64,000 nucleotides of DNA from Pseudomonas fluorescens (GCF_902498065.1 NZ_CABVIR010000012.1:54527-118526), one strand, 5' to 3'; positions 1 through 8,437 are shown, counted from the stretch's first letter. Translations and numbers: made by a program. The notes: a model not told the origin generated them from the sequence alone.

Positions 1-7
1 GAAACGA

Positions 8-36
8 CAAACCCCGGATTTCTCCGGGGTTTGTTT
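8..36 (+). terminator. Rho-independent terminator
   Basis: An 11-bp perfect stem (8-18 with 23-33) around a 4-base loop is followed by a T-rich run (TTTGTTTGTGT). It would end a plus-strand gene lying left of the window. The opposite strand has a poorer U-tail. Confidence 0.6.
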
Positions 37-54
37 GTGTGGCTGGCTCGGGTC

Positions 55-152
55 ACTGTGGGAGCCAGCCAGCCTGCTGGCGATGAGGCAGGCACGTTCA
101 ACATTTCTGTTGTTTGATACACCGCTATCGCCAGCAGGCTGGCTCCCACATA
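55..152. repeat. Inverted REP pair (BIME)
   Basis: Two roughly 30-bp copies face each other: 55-86 (CTGTGGGAGCCAGCC... CGATG) and 124-152 (CTATCGCCAGCAGG...CCCACA). The core, a GGGAGC block followed by a TGCTGGCGAT-type stem, is the Pseudomonas REP signature seen six more times in this window. It lies just downstream of gltP and could stabilise its 3' end. Confidence 0.85.
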
Positions 153-179
153 AAAGCCAGATTCCACAGGGTTCAGCTA

Positions 180-1511
180 TCAGTTGCGGGAAATCTCGCC
201 AGCCGGCAATTTTTCCTTGCTGCGCCAGTGCGGCAGCGAGTTCCAGTAGCGCTGGCCCTTCGCATCGTCGTACATGCCTTCCCAACGGGAGATGACCAGT
301 ACGGCGAGGGCGTTGCCGATCACGTTCAGAGCGGTACGCGCCATGTCCATGATGCGGTCGACACCGGCGATGAACGCCAGGCCTTCCAGCGGGATACCCA
401 CGCTGCCCAAGGTCGCCAGCAGCACCACGAAGGACACACCCGGAACACCGGCGATGCCTTTGGAGGTGACCATCAGCGTCAGTACCAGCAGCAATTGCTG
501 GCTGATCGACAGGTCGATGCCGTAGAGCTGGGCAATGAAGATGGCCGCGATGCTCTGATAAAGCGTCGAACCGTCGAGGTTGAACGAGTAACCGGTCGGC
601 ACCACGAAGCTGCAAATGGCTTTCGGCGCGCCGTAGGCTTCCATCTTCTCGATCACACGCGGCAGCACGGTTTCGGAGGAGGCGGTGGAGTAGGCCAGCA
701 CCAGCTCATCCTTGAAGATGCGCATCAGTTTGATCACCGAGAAGCCGAACAGGCGAGCGATCAGGCCCAGCACCATGAAGGCGAAGAAGGCGATAGCGAA
801 GTAAACCAGGATGACCAGTTTGGCCAGCGGCAGCAGGGACGCGAAGCCGAAGTTGGCGACGGTCACCGCGATCAGGGCGAAAACGCCGATCGGGGCGTAG
901 TTCATGATCATGTGGGTGACCTTGAACATGCTTTCCGAAACGCCCTGGAACATCGTTACCAGCGGGTCGCGCAACTCGGGCTTGAGGCTCGACAGGCCGA
1001 GACCGAACAGCACCGAGAAGAAGATGATCGGCAGCATTTCACCGCGAGCGATGGCCGCGAAGATGTTCGACGGGATCAGGTTGAGGATGGTTTCGATGAA
1101 CGCATGTTCATGCTGTACCTCGGCGGCCGTGGCCTGATACTTGGAGATATCCACCGTACCCAGCGTGCTCATGTCGATGCCGGCGCCCGGGTGGAACACG
1201 TTGGCCAGCACCAGACCAACGACGATGGCGATCGTGGTGACGATCTCGAAGTAGATGATGGTCTTGAGGCCGATGCTGCCAAGTTTCTTCGCGTCACCGA
1301 CGCCTGCAATGCCGACGATCAACGACGAGATCACGATCGGGATCACGATCATCTTGATCAGACGGATAAAGATATCGCCTGCCGGTTGCAGAACGTTGCT
1401 GATCCACCAGGCCTTCTCGGCACTGAAATGGTTGAGCAGCGCACCGATTGCAATCCCCAACACCAGACCGATGAGGATCTGCCAGGCGAGGCTGAGCTTT
1501 GCCTTCTTCAT
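180..1511 (-). CDS. gltP: Proton/sodium:glutamate (dicarboxylate) symporter
   Basis: This is an inner-membrane secondary transporter of the DAACS family that imports glutamate/aspartate with cations. The 443-aa product is close to E. coli GltP (about 437 aa). It shows multiple hydrophobic segments, a serine-rich re-entrant region (AYSTASSETVLPRV), the family substrate/cation motif SFNLDGSTLY, and GVPGVSFVVLLATL near the C-terminus. The start is taken at ATG 1511 (MKKAKLSLAWQ), preceded by a purine-rich AAGGGT; the frame stays open 25 codons upstream without a family match. It matches the position of PAO1 PA5479, next to the ivy locus. C4-dicarboxylate substrates (DctA-like) cannot be excluded. 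Confidence 0.92.
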   Translation of the reverse strand: MKKAKLSLAWQILIGLVLGIAIGALLNHFSAEKAWWISNVLQPAGDIFIRLIKMIVIPIVISSLIVGIAGVGDAKKLGSIGLKTIIYFEIVTTIAIVVGLVLANVFHPGAGIDMSTLGTVDISKYQATAAEVQHEHAFIETILNLIPSNIFAAIARGEMLPIIFFSVLFGLGLSSLKPELRDPLVTMFQGVSESMFKVTHMIMNYAPIGVFALIAVTVANFGFASLLPLAKLVILVYFAIAFFAFMVLGLIARLFGFSVIKLMRIFKDELVLAYSTASSETVLPRVIEKMEAYGAPKAICSFVVPTGYSFNLDGSTLYQSIAAIFIAQLYGIDLSISQQLLLVLTLMVTSKGIAGVPGVSFVVLLATLGSVGIPLEGLAFIAGVDRIMDMARTALNVIGNALAVLVISRWEGMYDDAKGQRYWNSLPHWRSKEKLPAGEISRN

Positions 1512-1877
1512 ATCTTTACCCTTACTTGCGTTTGACTCAGGCAGATGCAGCAACTGGAACGCCGGCGGCGAAAAAGTCTTGTGCATCTGCCCCCGTATAA
1601 GGTGCCCCGGAGCGAGTATTTATGGCTCTCTGGCAGGCGAAAAAAGGCGCAACTATTCCGATGCAAGGATGCGACGTCTAATGCCGTAAACGCCTACCCT
1701 ATGCCGAATCGGCATGAGGTTTTTTTACTGAAACCGACGTCGCAATCGGTTCGAATGTGACATTTCGGCAGGCATAAGTGCCGTGAACCGGCCATTTCAG
1801 GGCCTGTCGAGTGTTTTTTGATCAGTTGTGCAGGAGGGGTATTTCAGAAAAATCGGACGATGACAGGCGAGAAATCG

Positions 1878-2165
1878 CTACGAAAACAGGCGTTTTTTTC
1901 TCGATGTACGGTCACGCAAGAAACACCGGGAAAAGTATTTTCCAGTGATCCTCAGTAACCCTGTGAGGGTAGAGAAGCGAAACCGAGCGGATCGCTCTAA
2001 TACAACGCTTTGCGCGGATAAGCTCTTCGCAAGCCCGTCGAGCGCTGGAGGCTCGGCGAACTTGCGTCGCAGCTTTTTCCTGACCCGGCCCTTTCGCAGG
2101 TACTCCCTGTACCCGTAGGTCACTCCGCCCCTGAAACAGGCAGAACGTCCCGACCCCTTGGTCAT
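1878..2165 (-). CDS. Possible small basic protein or structured RNA
   Basis: An ORF of 95 codons starts at ATG 2165 with an excellent Shine-Dalgarno (GAGGAAGG, about 8 nt spacing). The product is strongly basic (KGRVRKKLRRKF in the first half), with no signal peptide and no recognised domain. The SD lies in the loop of a hairpin (2166-2189), and a second hairpin with loop AGGGA lies inside the ORF (2099-2113), so the segment may act as RNA rather than, or as well as, coding sequence. PAO1 has a hypothetical gene at this place (PA5480, from memory), which could be the homolog. Coding status is uncertain. Confidence 0.35.
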   Translation of the reverse strand: MTKGSGRSACFRGGVTYGYREYLRKGRVRKKLRRKFAEPPALDGLAKSLSAQSVVLERSARFRFSTLTGLLRITGKYFSRCFLRDRTSRKKRLFS

Positions 2166-2189
2166 GCGTCTACCTTCCTCGGGTAGCGC
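2099..2189 (-). promoter_or_regulatory. Hairpins with GGA loops (possible RsmA/E sites)
   Basis: On the minus strand, GCGCTACC/GGTAGACGC (2166-2189) pairs around loop CGAGGAA, placing the Shine-Dalgarno of the small ORF in the loop. Then GGTAC/GTACC (2099-2113) pairs around loop AGGGA, an ANGGA loop. GGA in a hairpin loop is the established RsmA/CsrA recognition feature. A functional role is inference. Confidence 0.35.
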
Positions 2190-2228
2190 ATTGGAGAGAA
2201 GCAATGCTGCTTCTTTCGTGTGACAAAT

Positions 2229-2699
2229 TCAGTACCAGTTCGGATCTTTTTTCAGTTGTTCCATCAACAGGTCCTGCATACCTTGGTCAGGCTTGCCGAG
2301 GAAGCGGTAATCGGCGTGCCGAGTCGGCGACTTGTCGGCCGGCAACCCGGCAGGCACTTCGACCAGCATGGCATACGCATCCTTCTTGTCGAAGCTGACG
2401 GCCACGATCAGGCGTTCGTTGAGGCATGTGTCATGCGATTCGCAGAGCGGCCCCACCAGATACTTGTCGCCATCTTCTTCCACCGCATTCATTTGCTCGG
2501 CATCGCCGGACAGGTTCATTACCCATTCCGGCAGGCGTTCTTCCTTCTTCACCACGCCCTGCCAGGTGTCGTGAAACTGCGGGTCTGCGCTTAACAACTC
2601 GTTGACCCGCGCCTGGCCATCATTGGCCGCCATCACGGTGGCACTGCCGCCCAGAAGCAGGGCGGCTGCCATCGTTTTCAGTGAAACGTTCATCTTCAA
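2229..2699 (-). CDS. ivy: Ivy-family periplasmic lysozyme inhibitor
   Basis: Ivy proteins are exported and block c-type (vertebrate) lysozyme by inserting a cysteine-bounded loop into its active site. The product is 156 aa with an N-terminal signal peptide (about 1-24, cleavage after VMA-A). It carries a loop CESHDTC matching the inhibitory CKPHDC loop of E. coli Ivy, and the family motif LPEWV before it. It starts at ATG 2699, overlapping the stop of the upstream DUF1328 gene (ATGA), so the two are probably co-transcribed. PAO1 PA5481 occupies the same slot. The extra residue in the Cys loop compared with E. coli is notable. Confidence 0.85.
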   Translation of the reverse strand: MKMNVSLKTMAAALLLGGSATVMAANDGQARVNELLSADPQFHDTWQGVVKKEERLPEWVMNLSGDAEQMNAVEEDGDKYLVGPLCESHDTCLNERLIVAVSFDKKDAYAMLVEVPAGLPADKSPTRHADYRFLGKPDQGMQDLLMEQLKKDPNWY

Positions 2700-2860
2700 C
2701 CTCGACCGCGACGGCCAAAGAAGAACGAAGCAATGAACATCACCAGGAACACGACAAAGAGAATCTTGGCGATACCCGTGGCGGTGCCCGCGATACCACC
2801 GAAGCCCAGTACCGCAGCGATGATGGCAATGATCAAGAATGTGATTGCCCAGCTCAACAT
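2696..2860 (-). CDS. DUF1328 small membrane protein (YtjA-like)
   Basis: A 54-aa protein (starts MLSWAITFLI, ends FFFGRRGRG) with two hydrophobic helices separated by a Gly-rich turn (GFGGIAGTATG). This is the DUF1328/YtjA pattern of stress-related inner-membrane peptides. ATG 2860 is preceded by AAGGAGAATCACC, a strong ribosome site. Its TGA overlaps the ivy ATG. Function is unknown; members are often induced by envelope or stationary-phase stress, which would suit pairing with Ivy. Confidence 0.85.
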   Translation of the reverse strand: MLSWAITFLIIAIIAAVLGFGGIAGTATGIAKILFVVFLVMFIASFFFGRRGRG

Positions 2861-2941
2861 GGTGATTCTCCTTACGCTTCTATTTAGAGGTGTTGCTCGT
2901 GATGCTTATCCCGGCGCAGCGAGCGCGCCAAGTTCGTGTGT

Positions 2942-3229
2942 TTAGAACACCCAACGTTCGTGACGTGGCATCTCGTCCGCAGGCTGAGCCTGGTCGACAT
3001 CCATCATTCGCATCGGGACGCTGTCGGCGAAGCTGCTGCTGACGGCGCTGAAGTGGGTTTGGGTCGGATGCTGAATCGGCACGCGTGGCACTTCTTGCTG
3101 CTGGCTCTGCTCCCAACGCTGAAACTGCTGGCCGCCGATCAAAGTGATCAAGAGCGCCAGAACAGCAAACAGACCTTGCTGGATATGCAGTGGCGAGATT
3201 CGCAATTGGGCGGCACGTTGGCGATTCAT
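2942..3229 (-). CDS. Conserved small membrane-anchored protein
   Basis: A 95-aa product. A basic N-terminus (MNRQRAAQLR) precedes one hydrophobic helix (about 18-33, GLFAVLALLITLIGG). A polar Gln/Pro-rich tail without cysteines follows, suggesting a single-pass inner-membrane protein with a periplasmic tail. ATG 3229 has GGAGCTTCAGG just upstream. It is transcribed toward the DUF1328-ivy pair (81-bp gap) and away from algB. No known domain was recognised; PAO1 PA5482 may be the positional counterpart. Confidence 0.6.
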   Translation of the reverse strand: MNRQRAAQLRISPLHIQQGLFAVLALLITLIGGQQFQRWEQSQQQEVPRVPIQHPTQTHFSAVSSSFADSVPMRMMDVDQAQPADEMPRHERWVF

Positions 3230-3668
3230 CCTGAAGCTCCTCCCACTTCTGTGGTGATCTTGTAATGGGCTAGGTGTTGCTGAATGCCCTGGTTATTCAG
3301 GTTGTTGCAGCCTGCGTGCCAGTTTTTTATGATTAAAAACACTATAAAAATCAATTAGTTACGTTATTTATGAAAATCGTGTCGGACGCATCCTGCACGA
3401 TGGCCCTTTCACAGTCGTGCGTAATGCACGATAGATCCGTAGGTACTTTCACTTTTTTTGAATTGCGGGGAGGGCGCGGATGTCACAAGGGGAGATGGGG
3501 AATCTCCTGAAAACCGGCTATCTGATAAAAAAACAACAAAATCAGGCGATTAGCCGTAGGGTGAGGAGAGAGCTACCCTGCTGTAGTCGGAATCGACCAG
3601 AATCAACCATGCAACTTGCCCGATTATTCCGGGACTAACCAAGATCATTCTTTAAGGAGCGTAGGAAA
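3230..3668. other. algB upstream intergenic region
   Basis: This 439-bp region separates divergent genes. Positions 3325-3375 are AT-rich and could hold promoters for both sides. Three copies of the hexamer GCACGA/TCGTGC occur at 3395-3400, 3415-3420 and 3426-3431, the last two forming an inverted repeat with a 5-base spacer. A candidate extracytoplasmic sigma promoter is listed separately. No ORF with a convincing start was seen. Confidence 0.5.
3499..3525 (+). promoter_or_regulatory. Candidate AlgU (sigma-22) promoter of algB
   Basis: GGAATCT (3499-3505) and TCTGA (3521-3525), 15 bases apart, resemble the AlgU/RpoE consensus GAACTT-N16/17-TCTGA, though the -35 is imperfect and the spacing short. 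AlgT/U control of algB is established in P. aeruginosa. It lies about 140 bp before the algB ATG. Confidence 0.3.
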
Positions 3669-5015
3669 ATGGAATCAGCCACTGAGCACCAAGGCCGCAT
3701 TCTGCTGGTGGACGACGAGTCCGCCATCCTGCGAACGTTCCGATATTGTCTTGAAGACGAAGGCTACAGCGTCGCCACTGCCAACAGCGCGGCCCAGGCT
3801 GATGCGCTGCTGCAACGCCAGGTGTTCGACCTGTGCTTCCTGGATTTGCGCCTCGGTGAGGACAATGGCCTCGACGTGTTGGCGCAGATGCGCATTCAGG
3901 CGCCGTGGATGCGCGTGGTGATCGTCACCGCACATTCGGCTGTGGACACCGCGGTGGATGCCATTCAGGCCGGCGCCGCTGATTATCTGGTCAAGCCGTG
4001 CAGCCCCGATCAATTGCGCCTGGCCACCGCCAAGCAACTGGAAGTGCGGCAACTGTCGGCACGTCTGGAGGCGCTGGAAGGTGAAGTGCGCAAACCCAAG
4101 GACGGTCTGGATTCCCACAGCCCAGCGATGAAAGTGGTGCTTGAAACCGCACGCCAGGTGGCCAGCACGGATGCCAACATCCTGATCCTCGGCGAGTCCG
4201 GTACGGGTAAGGGTGAACTGTCTCAGGCCATTCACGGCTGGAGCAAACGCGCGAAAAAATCCTGCGTCACCATCAACTGCCCATCGCTGACCGCCGAATT
4301 GATGGAAAGCGAGCTCTTCGGCCACAGCCGTGGCGCGTTCACCGGCGCCAGCGAAAGCACCCTCGGGCGAGTGAATCAGGCTGATGGAGGAACGCTGTTT
4401 CTCGACGAGATCGGCGATTTTCCCCTGACGTTGCAACCAAAATTACTGCGTTTCATCCAGGACAAAGAATATGAGCGCGTTGGCGATCCGGTCACCCGCC
4501 GCGCCGATGTGCGCATCCTCGCGGCCACCAACCTCAACCTTGAAGACATGGTCCGCGACGGCCGTTTCCGCGAAGACTTGCTCTATCGCCTGAACGTCAT
4601 CACGTTGCACCTGCCGCCGCTGCGCGAACGACGGGAAGATATCCTGAACCTGGCTGACCGTTTTCTGGCCCGGTTCGTCAAGGAATACGCACGTCCGGCG
4701 CGGGGTTTCAGTGATGAAGCCCGTGAAGCGCTGCTCAGCTATCGCTGGCCCGGTAACATCCGCGAGTTACGCAACGTGGTCGAGCGGGCAAGCATCATTT
4801 GTCCACAGGAGCGGGTCGAAATCAGCCACTTGGGCATGGCCGAAACTCCGGTCAACAATGCGCCACGCATCGGCGCAGCGTTGAGTCTGGATGAGCTGGA
4901 GAAAGCTCACATCGGTGCGGTCCTCGCTACCGCCGACACCCTGGATCAAGCCGCCAAGACGCTCGGCATCGACGCTTCGACGCTCTACCGCAAACGCAAG
5001 CAGTACAACTTGTGA
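3669..5015 (+). CDS. algB: NtrC-type response regulator AlgB
   Basis: AlgB is the DNA-binding regulator required for high-level alginate gene expression, acting at algD and normally partnered with KinB. The 448-aa product has a receiver domain (about 8-125, phospho-acceptor D59, conserved K109). An AAA+ domain follows: Walker A GESGTGKG at about 175-182, then GAFTGA and FLDEIGD. A C-terminal helix-turn-helix ends in STLYRKRKQ. GAFTGA indicates possible sigma-54 contact, although alginate promoters are AlgU-dependent. A strong SD (AAGGAG) precedes ATG 3669. It is followed 10 bp later by kinB, as in all alginate producers. Confidence 0.96.
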   Translation: MESATEHQGRILLVDDESAILRTFRYCLEDEGYSVATANSAAQADALLQRQVFDLCFLDLRLGEDNGLDVLAQMRIQAPWMRVVIVTAHSAVDTAVDAIQAGAADYLVKPCSPDQLRLATAKQLEVRQLSARLEALEGEVRKPKDGLDSHSPAMKVVLETARQVASTDANILILGESGTGKGELSQAIHGWSKRAKKSCVTINCPSLTAELMESELFGHSRGAFTGASESTLGRVNQADGGTLFLDEIGDFPLTLQPKLLRFIQDKEYERVGDPVTRRADVRILAATNLNLEDMVRDGRFREDLLYRLNVITLHLPPLRERREDILNLADRFLARFVKEYARPARGFSDEAREALLSYRWPGNIRELRNVVERASIICPQERVEISHLGMAETPVNNAPRIGAALSLDELEKAHIGAVLATADTLDQAAKTLGIDASTLYRKRKQYNL

Positions 5016-5025
5016 GCCTTGCACG

Positions 5026-6816
5026 ATGAAACTGGCGATGAAGTTGCGTACTCGGCTTTTTTTGAGTATTTCCGCCCTGATCACCGTAGCGCTGCTGGGA
5101 CTTCTGCTCGGCCTGGTCAGCGTGATGCAGATGGCGGGAACCCAGGAAGCGCTGATTCGCAACAACTTCGTCACCCTGGACCTGGGCCTGAAGATGCGTC
5201 AGACCTTGGGCGATCAACTGATCCTCATGCTGGGTGACAAACCCGATGCTGCAGCGTTTGAAGCGTCCAAACAGCATTATTTTCAGCTGCTGGATGAAGG
5301 CATCGCCCATGAGCAGAGCCAGGCGAGCAATCCATACGGGTTCAGAAAGGCCAAAGACGATTACCTGCGGTTTCTTGAGGCGCTTGACCAGACACGCGAT
5401 CCGTCTCATGTCCTGAGTGGCAACGAAGACCTCACCGAAAAATTCAACGTGTTGCGCAACGGGCTGATTACCGAGCACAAGCGAGCGCTGGATAACATCA
5501 ATCAAACGCAACGTCAGGCGCGGGAACGAGCGCTGCTGATTGCCGGCCTGCTCGGGCTGGTCGGACTGGCGGTGCTGATCATCGGTTTTGTCACCGCTCA
5601 TGCGATTGCACGCCGTTTCGGCGAACCGATCGAGGCCTTGGCCCAGGCCGCCGACAACATCGGCCAAGGCAATTTCGAGGTAACCCTGCCGATTTCCTCG
5701 GCAGTGGAAATGAACCTGCTGACCAAGCGATTCGGGATCATGGCCGAGGCTTTGCGTCAGCATCAGGCCACCAACATCGACGAGTTGCTCGCGGGCCAGC
5801 AGCGTTTGCAGGCGGTGCTCGACAGCATCGACGACGGCCTGCTGATGATCGACCGCGATGGCCATCTGGAACACCTCAACCCGGTGGCGCAGCGCCAGTT
5901 GGGTTGGGACACCGATCGTCTTGGCCAAGGGCTGGGCACCGCGCTCGAACGACCCGAGCTGGATCAACAGCTGCAATTGGTGCTGCGGGGCGGTACGTTG
6001 GAGCGGGCGCCGGAGGACCTGAGTATCGAAGTCGATGGCGAGTCGCGGTTGCTCACCTACAGCCTCACACCGGTCAGTCATACTCAGGGCCATATTCTGG
6101 GCGCGGTGATGGTGTTGCATGACGTCACCGAGCAGCGTGCTTTCGAGCGGGTGCGCAGCGAGTTTGTGTTGCGCGCTTCCCATGAGCTGCGCACGCCGGT
6201 CACCGGGATGCACATGGCATTCGGCCTGTTCCGTGAGCGCGCGCATTTCCCGCAGGACTCGCGAGAAGCTGATCTGCTGGACACGGTCAATGAAGAGATG
6301 CAGCGTTTGATGCAGTTGATCAACGACTTGCTGAACTTCTCCCGCTACCAGAACGGACTGCAGAAACTCTCGCTGGCGCCGTGCTCCATCGAAGAGCTGC
6401 TGGAGCAGGCCCGGTCGCGATTTGCCGATTCGGCGCAAGAGAAGGGCATCGACCTGCTGGTCGAGGTACAAGGGCCGTTACCGTGGTTGCAGGCCGATCA
6501 GCCGCAACTGGAGCGAGTGCTCGATAACTTGATCGACAACGCTCTGCGCCATACCGGCCCTGAGGGCCAGATACGCTTGCAGGCACGGCGTCATGGGGAG
6601 CGGGTGATCATCAGCGTCGAGGATAATGGTGAAGGCATCGCCTACGGCCAGCAGGGGCGTATCTTCGAACCCTTTGTTCAGGTTGGGCGCAAGAAGGGTG
6701 GCGCAGGGCTCGGCCTGGCGTTGTGCAAGGAAATCGTGCAGTTGCACGGTGGACGGATGGGCGTTTATTCGAGGCCGGGGCAGGGCACGCAGTTCTATAT
6801 GGCGCTGGCGGTTTAA
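5026..6816 (+). CDS. kinB: Sensor histidine kinase/phosphatase KinB
   Basis: KinB is the inner-membrane sensor partner of AlgB. The 596-aa product has TM1 at about 9-33, a periplasmic sensor, TM2 at about 169-193, HAMP (about 194-245), a PAS domain (about 260-365), a dimerisation domain with H386 in ASHELRTPV, and a C-terminal HATPase with N-box NLIDNALRHTG and G-boxes DNGEGIA and GGAGLGLAL. ATG 5026 lies 10 bp after the algB stop; the frame is open upstream inside algB, but this start gives a proper N-terminal TM. In P. aeruginosa loss of KinB phosphatase activity raises alginate. Length matches PAO1 KinB (about 595 aa). Confidence 0.95.
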   Translation: MKLAMKLRTRLFLSISALITVALLGLLLGLVSVMQMAGTQEALIRNNFVTLDLGLKMRQTLGDQLILMLGDKPDAAAFEASKQHYFQLLDEGIAHEQSQASNPYGFRKAKDDYLRFLEALDQTRDPSHVLSGNEDLTEKFNVLRNGLITEHKRALDNINQTQRQARERALLIAGLLGLVGLAVLIIGFVTAHAIARRFGEPIEALAQAADNIGQGNFEVTLPISSAVEMNLLTKRFGIMAEALRQHQATNIDELLAGQQRLQAVLDSIDDGLLMIDRDGHLEHLNPVAQRQLGWDTDRLGQGLGTALERPELDQQLQLVLRGGTLERAPEDLSIEVDGESRLLTYSLTPVSHTQGHILGAVMVLHDVTEQRAFERVRSEFVLRASHELRTPVTGMHMAFGLFRERAHFPQDSREADLLDTVNEEMQRLMQLINDLLNFSRYQNGLQKLSLAPCSIEELLEQARSRFADSAQEKGIDLLVEVQGPLPWLQADQPQLERVLDNLIDNALRHTGPEGQIRLQARRHGERVIISVEDNGEGIAYGQQGRIFEPFVQVGRKKGGAGLGLALCKEIVQLHGGRMGVYSRPGQGTQFYMALAV

Positions 6817-6823
6817 CGCGCGT

Positions 6824-8437
6824 TTACGCCTCGTCATCAAGGCGTCGCCCGGCCAGTCGCCTACCCCGGGTAATCAGCTCGATGAACTGAACGGCGCTCA
6901 ATGCATGGGCGAACAACCAGCCCTGGCCGAACTTCACCCCTTCACTGCTCAAAAATTGGGCCTGGGCCTCATGCTCGATGCCTTCGGCAATCACCTTCAG
7001 GTGCAGTGACTGGGCCATGCGAATGATGTGCGGTGCCACGCCACTGCTGGCGGCGTCATGCCCCAGCGCATCGATGAAGGCTTTGTCGATTTTCAGGCAG
7101 TCCACTGGCAGGGTTTGCAGGTAGGCGAGGCTGCAATAGCCGGTGCCGAAGTCATCGATCAACACCTGATGCCCGACATCGCGCAGGGCTTGCAGGTTTT
7201 CCCGCGCCACCACCACGTCAATCAATCCCCGCTCGGTCACCTCAAAGGCAATCTGTTTGGCCGCAACCCGGTGCAAAGTCAGCAGGCGCGCCATCACCTG
7301 ACCGATTCGCGGCACCATGACATCGCACGCCGCGAGGTTCACCGAAATGTACAGTTGCGGATTGGCCCGCAACAACTGCCCCAGCTGTTCCAGCAGGCGT
7401 TGCAGGACGAAGTCGGTCATCTGGCGGATCTGGCCGGTGTTCTCCGCCATCGGAATGAACAGATCGGGGCTGGTCAGGGTGCCGTCCGGCCGACGCCAGC
7501 GCAGCAACGCTTCGGCGCCGACACAGTTGCGGCTGTCGAGGTCGAAGATCGGTTGATACAACACCTGCAACTCGCCTCGTCGTATCGCACCGGTCAATTC
7601 GGCGTCCAGCGACTGCCGCTGGCGCACCAGCAAAAACACCATGAAGCCCACACACACGCCTAGTGCCAGGCTGGCCGGCAGTAACCACCACCAGACGCTC
7701 GCCACATGCTTGCCGGTGCGCGGGGTGATCAGCACCAATTGGTACTCTGGGTTGTTGGTCGGCATGCGGTAGATGAGGTGACTCTGAGTGATCTGCAAGG
7801 CATCACTGCTTTTCGGTGGCCAGGGTTCGGTCGGTGGCCAGACCTGGGACGATCCCAGAACCGGGATCGCACGTGTGCCGTGGTCGAGTACCACCAGAAG
7901 GCTGCTTCCCGGTGACAGATCGACCATGTCGGTCAAATGCCCGCGAGACGTCGCGACGCGAAAATTGCCACGCCCGAGCATCAGCGCGGCCCGGTTTTCG
8001 TCGGGTTCGGTGGTGGTGTTCAGCCAGTAGCTGTAGGTGGGGCCTTTGATGTCCGGTGCCCGGATCAGCGACAGCCCTTCCTGGCGAGGACGGTTCGAGC
8101 AGATCCGCGAGGCATCCATATAAGCGGCTTCGTAAACGAAGCGGTAATTGAAGGTGACCTGCTGCAACGTCGCGATCATTTCGTCGTCGCAGCTTCGCAG
8201 TGGTTGAGCTTCGAGATCATCCAGGCTCTCGCGCAGCTGTCCGAAAAGCTGTTCCAGGCGGGCAAGGAAGCGCTCGCCCTGGGCATTCATTTCCAGGCTT
8301 TCATTCTGCTCGACCTGATGCAAGGCCATGAAAAGGCTGCCGGTCATCAGCAATGTCGTGCTCAAGGCAGCAGCCAGTATCGCCAAAAACCAGGGGCGAT
8401 AGAACCAGCTACGAAGTGTCTCTCGAGCAGCAGGCAT
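6824..8437 (-). CDS. CSS-motif EAL-domain c-di-GMP phosphodiesterase
   Basis: A predicted c-di-GMP-specific phosphodiesterase of the YjcC/PdeC type. The 537-aa product has TM1 (about 17-40), a periplasmic domain with cysteines C83 and C113 (ICSNRP matches the CSS motif), TM2 (about 250-272), and a cytoplasmic EAL domain. The catalytic EAL is at about 309-311 (GAEALLRW), with later EVTERGL and DDFGTGYCSLAYL, so it should be active. In E. coli CSS domains a DsbA/DsbB-dependent disulfide controls activity; dsbA is nearby here. It converges on kinB with only 7 bp between stops. In PAO1 kinB is followed directly by ampDh2 (from memory), so this gene looks inserted. Confidence 0.9.
   Translation of the reverse strand: MPAARETLRSWFYRPWFLAILAAALSTTLLMTGSLFMALHQVEQNESLEMNAQGERFLARLEQLFGQLRESLDDLEAQPLRSCDDEMIATLQQVTFNYRFVYEAAYMDASRICSNRPRQEGLSLIRAPDIKGPTYSYWLNTTTEPDENRAALMLGRGNFRVATSRGHLTDMVDLSPGSSLLVVLDHGTRAIPVLGSSQVWPPTEPWPPKSSDALQITQSHLIYRMPTNNPEYQLVLITPRTGKHVASVWWWLLPASLALGVCVGFMVFLLVRQRQSLDAELTGAIRRGELQVLYQPIFDLDSRNCVGAEALLRWRRPDGTLTSPDLFIPMAENTGQIRQMTDFVLQRLLEQLGQLLRANPQLYISVNLAACDVMVPRIGQVMARLLTLHRVAAKQIAFEVTERGLIDVVVARENLQALRDVGHQVLIDDFGTGYCSLAYLQTLPVDCLKIDKAFIDALGHDAASSGVAPHIIRMAQSLHLKVIAEGIEHEAQAQFLSSEGVKFGQGWLFAHALSAVQFIELITRGRRLAGRRLDDEA

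Larger units (their letters stand above)
1512..2228. other. Long intergenic region between gltP and ivy
   Basis: This 717-bp gap holds the gltP promoter region. An AT-richer stretch around 1690-1735 contains a short inverted repeat (ATGCCGAATCGGCAT) followed by GAGG and seven T's, possibly a weak plus-strand terminator. The right half carries a minus-strand small ORF with strong hairpins, described separately. No tRNA or known Rfam RNA could be recognised by eye. Confidence 0.5.

Noticed and set aside
114..1535. Long plus-strand ORF (473 aa) opposite gltP
   Set aside because: It lies antisense to a clear symporter, is full of His/Gln/Arg codons typical of GC-rich shadow frames, and has no ribosome site.
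3499..3525. Sigma-54 promoter for algB
   Set aside because: No GG-N10-GC element at suitable spacing; an AlgU-like pair is a better but still weak candidate.
4927..6471. 514-aa minus-strand ORF opposite kinB
   Set aside because: Antisense to KinB, which has all kinase motifs; composition is the usual shadow pattern.
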